64,000 nucleotides of DNA from Neptuniibacter sp048548695 (GTDB lineage: Bacteria > Pseudomonadota > Gammaproteobacteria > Pseudomonadales > Balneatricaceae), in NCBI RefSeq assembly GCF_048548695.1, contig NZ_JBLYIF010000001.1; one strand, given 5' to 3'. The notes below the pieces were generated by a model. That model saw only the letters and a program-made list of their open reading frames with translations, searched no databases and was not told the origin of the DNA. Position numbers and translations under genes: made by a program. Positions 60,491 through 64,000 of the stretch are shown here, in pieces. Positions within the stretch are counted from its first letter, which is position 1; each line of letters begins with the position of its first letter.

Positions 60491-60531
60491 TATTTCACCC
60501 GCAAACAAGCGCACGTCCTGCGGGTGAAATA
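60491..60531. repeat. 13-bp inverted repeat between the DUF2889 and EAL/HDOD genes
   Basis: TATTTCACCCGCA / TGCGGGTGAAATA, perfect, with a 15-base loop. It lies just after the EAL/HDOD stop codon (leftward) with no T-run, so it may be a terminator-like stem, a transcript-stabilising stem or a protein site. Confidence 0.7.
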
Positions 60532-60542
60532 AGAGGAGGGGA

Positions 60543-61763
60543 TTATTCGTACATGTTCTGCATGGTTTCGCGGGTCCATTCGATACTGTGGCGATAAGCC
60601 TTATCGTACAGATTGCCATTCAGGTCTGATGGCAGCAGGTCCCAGTCGCCGTTCTCATAGTTAACCACGTTACGTAGGACCTCACCGATAGGGCCTGCAC
60701 CCATGGCTACGGCATCTTTTATATCATCACCCAGTGGCACTTGTTCCAGCATTTCGGCGCGATCAATATCTAACATCGCGTGTAGACCGGATAAAACACC
60801 GGCCATAAAGAAGCTGCTGGAATTTGGGAATTTATCGTGATCGGCAATGACTTCACACATGCGCCCACGAATTAGCAAAATACGGGTCAGCTCTTCGGGT
60901 TTATCTTGATTGGAGGTCATCGCAATCAGTGTGGCCCACTTTTTTACCTGCTCAAGGCCGAGCAACACGATGGCCTGAGCAATCGATTCAACTTTGCGCA
61001 CCAAGTGATAACAGGCAGAGTTAACGATCCTGAGTAGCTTAAAGGTCAGTGCTGGATCACGCAGGATCATTTTCTCCAGCTTCTCAGGTGTGGCGTTAGG
61101 TTTCTGCAATTCCTGAATCAGCTGAAGCAGTGCAATGTGGCTGCTTTGCACCTTTTTGCCTTTGACGATTTCCGGCTTACTGAGGAAGTGGCCTTGAAAT
61201 AGACGAAAGCCCAGTTCAACACATTCCGTTAGCTTATCGACGGTTTCAATTTTTTCTGCCAGGAGCGTTACCCGAAATTTGTTCAGCTTCTGAACCTGTT
61301 GCTTTAACTCACTGCTATTAAACAGAGTGACATCGACTTTAACGATCTGACAAAGCTCGATGTAGGGGTCAAATTTTTCATGGTAGGTGAAGTCATCCAA
61401 CGCTAGGCGGTAGCCGTCTTTGTGCAGGCGCTGTACCGCTTCAAGGACTTCCGGGCCGGGTTCAATATCTTCAAGGATTTCAAATACAACCTGCTTTTTT
61501 GAAACTTCCGGTAAGCGGCTGTTGATCAACAAGTCTTTGTTGATATTGACGAAAGCGGGTACCTGTTTCACTGTGCCGCCTTCTGAAATGCTGGTGTAAG
61601 CATTTAATAGAACTTCGCTGGTGGCTTCAGAGCCTGATGCGAATAGGGCGTGCTCTTCCTCGCCCTCGGATCGATACAAAAGCTCATATGCGACAACCTT
61701 TTGGTTGCGATCGTAAATGGGCTGGCGAGCCATCAGAATCGTAGGGGTGGTGGATTGATCCAT
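60543..61763 (-). CDS. EAL-HDOD signalling protein
   Basis: A 406-residue cytosolic protein: an EAL-like domain (ILMARQPIYDRNQKVVAYELLYRS at the start; the EAL signature region reads VFEILEDIEPGPEVLEAV, so the catalytic Glu-Ala-Leu is degenerate) followed by an HDOD domain (KMILRDPALTFKLLRIVNSACYHL). This two-domain type (YuxH or CdgJ-like) regulates motility in Vibrio without cutting c-di-GMP. ATG at 61763 is the family start; the frame runs on upstream. Confidence 0.88.
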   Translation of the reverse strand: MDQSTTPTILMARQPIYDRNQKVVAYELLYRSEGEEEHALFASGSEATSEVLLNAYTSISEGGTVKQVPAFVNINKDLLINSRLPEVSKKQVVFEILEDIEPGPEVLEAVQRLHKDGYRLALDDFTYHEKFDPYIELCQIVKVDVTLFNSSELKQQVQKLNKFRVTLLAEKIETVDKLTECVELGFRLFQGHFLSKPEIVKGKKVQSSHIALLQLIQELQKPNATPEKLEKMILRDPALTFKLLRIVNSACYHLVRKVESIAQAIVLLGLEQVKKWATLIAMTSNQDKPEELTRILLIRGRMCEVIADHDKFPNSSSFFMAGVLSGLHAMLDIDRAEMLEQVPLGDDIKDAVAMGAGPIGEVLRNVVNYENGDWDLLPSDLNGNLYDKAYRHSIEWTRETMQNMYE

Positions 61764-61979
61764 GGTTAGTTTGGCTCCATAACTGCGGCGAACGGCGTGG
61801 CAAAACAATAAGAGAATTCAAGTTTAAACCGTATTGTCCCCAACAGGCCAACTGATCTTCAATAAAATTGCTGTTTACCGCTGGGGGCCGGTAGGGCTTT
61901 CAAACAGTTTTCTTCTTTAGAACAACTACTTTAGTTAATCCGGTATAATCTGCTGTTTTTGACGGGGCAGGTATTAAAC

Positions 61980-62909
61980 ATGAGCATTAACTGGTTTCCG
62001 GGGCACATGCATAAAGCCCGGAAAGAGATTGCCAAAGTGATGGATGAGATTGATGTCATCATTGAGGTGCTGGATGCGCGTCTGCCTAGATCCAGTGAAA
62101 ATCCGCTGGTTGATGCACTGCGCCGTGGCAAGCCGGTACTGAAAATCCTCAATAAATCTGACCTGGCTGACCCGGCGATAACCCGTGAATGGCTTGATTA
62201 TTTTAATGCTCAGCCGGAAATTCAGGCGATAGCATTGAGTCAGAGTGATAAGAAGATTATCAAAGGGATTTTGGCTCGCTGTAAACAGATGGTGCCAGCG
62301 CGAAGCAGCTCTGGTCGACCGGTCCGTACCATGATTATGGGGATTCCCAATGTGGGTAAATCCACCCTTATCAATGCCTTGTTAGGCCGTAAAATTGCTA
62401 AGGTGGGTAATGAACCTGCGGTGACCAAAAGCCAGAAACGCTATACCACGCATAATGGTTTAGCGCTGTCTGATACCCCGGGTATTCTCTGGCCGAAAAT
62501 AGAAGACCCTGATTCTGGCTACCGCCTTGCAGCGAGCGGCGCGATTCGTGATACCGCCATTGAACATGAAGATATCGCATTGTTTACGGCGGCATTTTTA
62601 CGTGATCTCTACCCGGAAAGATTGGCTGAAAGGTTTAAAATCAAAGATTTGCCTGAGCTTTCTGATGAAGTACTTGACGAGATAGGGCGCCGCCGCGGCT
62701 GCCTGAGACCGGGTGGCATTGTTGAACGAAACAAGGCTGCCACCCTTTTATTAAATGAACTGCGTAGTGGCAAGCTGGGTTTAATCAGTTTTGAGACTGT
62801 CGCGGAATGGCAGGAAAAAGATCGGCAGGCCGAACTAGAACGCCAGCAAGCGTTGGCATTGGCTGCCACGGGAGAAGAGATAGATGACACGGTTAAAAAA
62901 GAGCCGTAA
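61980..62909 (+). CDS. ylqF: Ribosome biogenesis GTPase RbgA/YlqF
   Basis: A 309-residue circularly permuted GTPase: N-terminal INWFPGHMHKARKEI, then G4 NKSD, G1 MGIPNVGKSTLIN and G3 DTPGILWP. In Bacillus it acts in late assembly of the 50S subunit; in gammaproteobacteria the role is less clear. The ATG at 61980 is preceded by GGGGCAGG; a TATAAT hexamer at 61944 may be its -10. It overlaps the next gene by 26 bases. Confidence 0.92.
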   Translation: MSINWFPGHMHKARKEIAKVMDEIDVIIEVLDARLPRSSENPLVDALRRGKPVLKILNKSDLADPAITREWLDYFNAQPEIQAIALSQSDKKIIKGILARCKQMVPARSSSGRPVRTMIMGIPNVGKSTLINALLGRKIAKVGNEPAVTKSQKRYTTHNGLALSDTPGILWPKIEDPDSGYRLAASGAIRDTAIEHEDIALFTAAFLRDLYPERLAERFKIKDLPELSDEVLDEIGRRRGCLRPGGIVERNKAATLLLNELRSGKLGLISFETVAEWQEKDRQAELERQQALALAATGEEIDDTVKKEP

Positions 62910-63156
62910 GGCAACAGGATTTATTGACGATACTGGCCCAAGCCGACGTGAACGTTTGGCTGATCCTGAGAGCTATGAAAGTCGGCGTCGTAAAAGTCAG
63001 GAAACGCGCAAGAAGCATAAGTCATTGTATGAAAAGCATCGGGAAGCCGAGCAAGCGGCCTCTGATCAGGATGAATCGGAGTCTGGTCCACAGACCCGTT
63101 TGGCGAAAAAAATTCGTCGGCTTAACCAGTCTCGATCAGAGAATCCACAGGATTAG
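62884..63156 (+). CDS. Small basic charged protein of unknown function
   Basis: A 90-residue, Lys/Arg/Glu-rich, probably disordered protein (LKKSRKATGFIDDTGPSRRERLADPESYESRRRKSQETRKKHKS). It is not recognised as a known family, though its composition recalls YihI-like GTPase activators; that is only an impression. It begins inside the ylqF 3' end, so coupled expression with a ribosome-assembly GTPase is suggested. Confidence 0.65.
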   Translation: MTRLKKSRKATGFIDDTGPSRRERLADPESYESRRRKSQETRKKHKSLYEKHREAEQAASDQDESESGPQTRLAKKIRRLNQSRSENPQD

Positions 63157-63232
63157 TTTTTGCACACCACCGCCGCGTCTTCTACGGTTACTGCATCAGA
63201 GATTGAATTATCTGTGCTGCTAGGAGGTTGCT

Positions 63233-63481
63233 ATGACACATTCTCCGGTGATTCGAGCGGGCGACGCGCCAATTAAAGTGACGGTTAAGCAGGGGCAGAC
63301 TTATGCCTGGTGTGCCTGCGGTCGTTCTACCGATCAGCCCTTTTGTGATGGTTCACATCAGGGAACAGGTATTGACCCAGTGGTATTCAAGGCTGAGCGG
63401 GATGATGAAGTCTGGCTTTGCCTTTGTAAACAAACCGATACCCCGCCTCTGTGCAACGGCAACCACAACAAACCACAGTAG
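63233..63481 (+). CDS. CDGSH iron-sulfur domain protein
   Basis: An 82-residue protein with two CDGSH-type units: AWCACGRSTDQPFCDGSH (C-x-C-x10-C-x3-H) and WLCLCKQTDTPPLCNGNH. Each would bind a 2Fe-2S cluster, giving a protein like the bacterial double-domain mitoNEET relatives. The second has C-N-G-N-H in place of C-D-G-S-H. AGGAGG precedes the ATG. Its role is unknown. Confidence 0.93.
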   Translation: MTHSPVIRAGDAPIKVTVKQGQTYAWCACGRSTDQPFCDGSHQGTGIDPVVFKAERDDEVWLCLCKQTDTPPLCNGNHNKPQ

Positions 63482-63533
63482 ATTTCGCCGCTGACAGTTA
63501 TGCTACTATAGCGCCCCTCAGAGGAGGGTCGCA

Positions 63534-64000
63534 GTGCAAAGCTATGATGTCATTATAATCGGTGCCGGTGCATCTGGACTGATGTGCGCCGCCACTGCGG
63601 GCTACCGGGGTCGTTCTGTTCTGGTACTTGAGCGCAGTAATAAAATCGGTCGCAAAATTCTGATGTCAGGCGGTGGTCGTTGTAACTTCACCAATCTGCA
63701 TAACACCGCTAGCAATTTTCTGTCTGATAATCCTCACTTCTGCAAATCTGCACTGAGTCGCTACCCAGTAAGTGCCTTTATTGAGCTGGTAGAACGACAC
63801 GGTATCGATTATCACGAAAAAACCCTGGGTCAGCTCTTTTGCAATGAGTCCAGTAAGCAGATTGTGGATATGTTGCTGACTGAGTGTAACTGGGCGGGTG
63901 TTGAGATACAGTCGCAGGCGGATGTTACACAGATACAGCGCGAGAGCACGGGATTCAGCCTTGCCAGCTCTGCTGGACGGTTTAGTTGTACATCGCTGGT
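63534..64000 (+). CDS. HI0933-type flavoprotein, N-terminal part
   Basis: The first 155 residues of an FAD protein: VIIIGAGASGLMCAATAGYRG (nucleotide loop), VLERSNKIGRKILMSGGGRCNFTN and QLFCNESSKQIVDML. This is the YhiN/HI0933 family, NAD(P)/FAD-dependent oxidoreductases of unclear substrate. GTG start at 63534 follows GAGGAGG. The gene runs off the right edge. Confidence 0.9.
   Translation, partial: MQSYDVIIIGAGASGLMCAATAGYRGRSVLVLERSNKIGRKILMSGGGRCNFTNLHNTASNFLSDNPHFCKSALSRYPVSAFIELVERHGIDYHEKTLGQLFCNESSKQIVDMLLTECNWAGVEIQSQADVTQIQRESTGFSLASSAGRFSCTSL

Noticed and set aside
1..64000. CRISPR arrays, insertion sequences, integrases, att sites, rRNA or tRNA genes
   Set aside because: No evenly spaced repeats, transposase or integrase sequence, or RNA gene was recognised on either strand.

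Overview
The window looks like a stretch of ordinary chromosome from a marine-type gammaproteobacterium of the Oceanospirillaceae/Pseudomonadales side (for example the Amphritea, Neptunomonas or Marinobacterium neighbourhood; this placement is inference from protein resemblance and gene order, not a database result). The supporting gene orders are leuC-leuD-leuB-asd-fimV-truA-trpF-trpB-trpA-accD-folC-dedD-cvpA-purF-metZ and topA-(two small genes)-sulA-lexA, both as in Pseudomonas, and smrB<>prmB-aroC as in enteric bacteria. I see no rRNA, tRNA, insertion sequence, prophage, integrase or CRISPR array. Coding density is high and base composition looks even.

Layout. 1-10.2 kb: end of a YkgJ-type cysteine-cluster gene, mqo, a lone SUKH-type gene, a class I PHA synthase, a glutaredoxin-like gene, tatD, slt, uup and a universal stress gene. 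10.3-20.4 kb: small unknown genes, topA, then the SOS block sulA-lexA facing dinG across a 138-base region with three SOS-box-like sites, then rhlB and a small membrane protein. 20.4-30.6 kb: gpsA-sixA, a PglL/Wzy-like ligase, an alpha/beta hydrolase, a DUF4892 protein, a patatin, smrB, prmB, aroC, speD and speE. 30.6-35.7 kb: an MFS carrier, a DUF6489 protein, phaR and the class III PHA synthase pair phaE-phaC, then a LysR regulator facing leuCDB. 35.8-53.2 kb: the large biosynthetic run for leucine, aspartate-semialdehyde, tryptophan, fatty acid, folate, purine and methionine, interrupted by fimV. 53.2-64 kb: thpR, dusC, a tightly overlapped TfoX_N-cupin-macrodomain operon, a small heat shock gene with a heat-shock-type promoter and a ROSE-like leader, a DUF2185 protein, acetoacetyl-CoA synthetase, an isochorismatase-type hydrolase, a DUF2889 protein, an EAL/HDOD protein, an RbgA-type GTPase, a basic protein, a CDGSH protein and the start of an HI0933-type flavoprotein.

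How it fits together. Two different types of PHA synthase, PhaR, and acetoacetyl-CoA synthetase point to carbon storage as short-chain polyhydroxyalkanoate. A TGC-N3-GCA palindrome upstream of the class I phaC, with a related half-site before the DUF6489-phaR genes, suggests PhaR-type control (inference). The SOS block would couple DNA damage to division arrest and to the DinG helicase.

The most interesting signals are mostly regulatory: the sigma-32-like promoter plus ROSE-like hairpin before the hsp20 gene; a 12-bp hairpin with a UACG tetraloop inside the first codons of truA, whose protein also departs from the family motif next to the catalytic Asp; a perfect palindrome exactly filling the -35/-10 spacer before leuC; a promoter-terminator-like leader before speD; and the TfoX_N-cupin-macrodomain operon, which is the best candidate here for a little-described functional unit. 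I found no clear new defence or mobile system.
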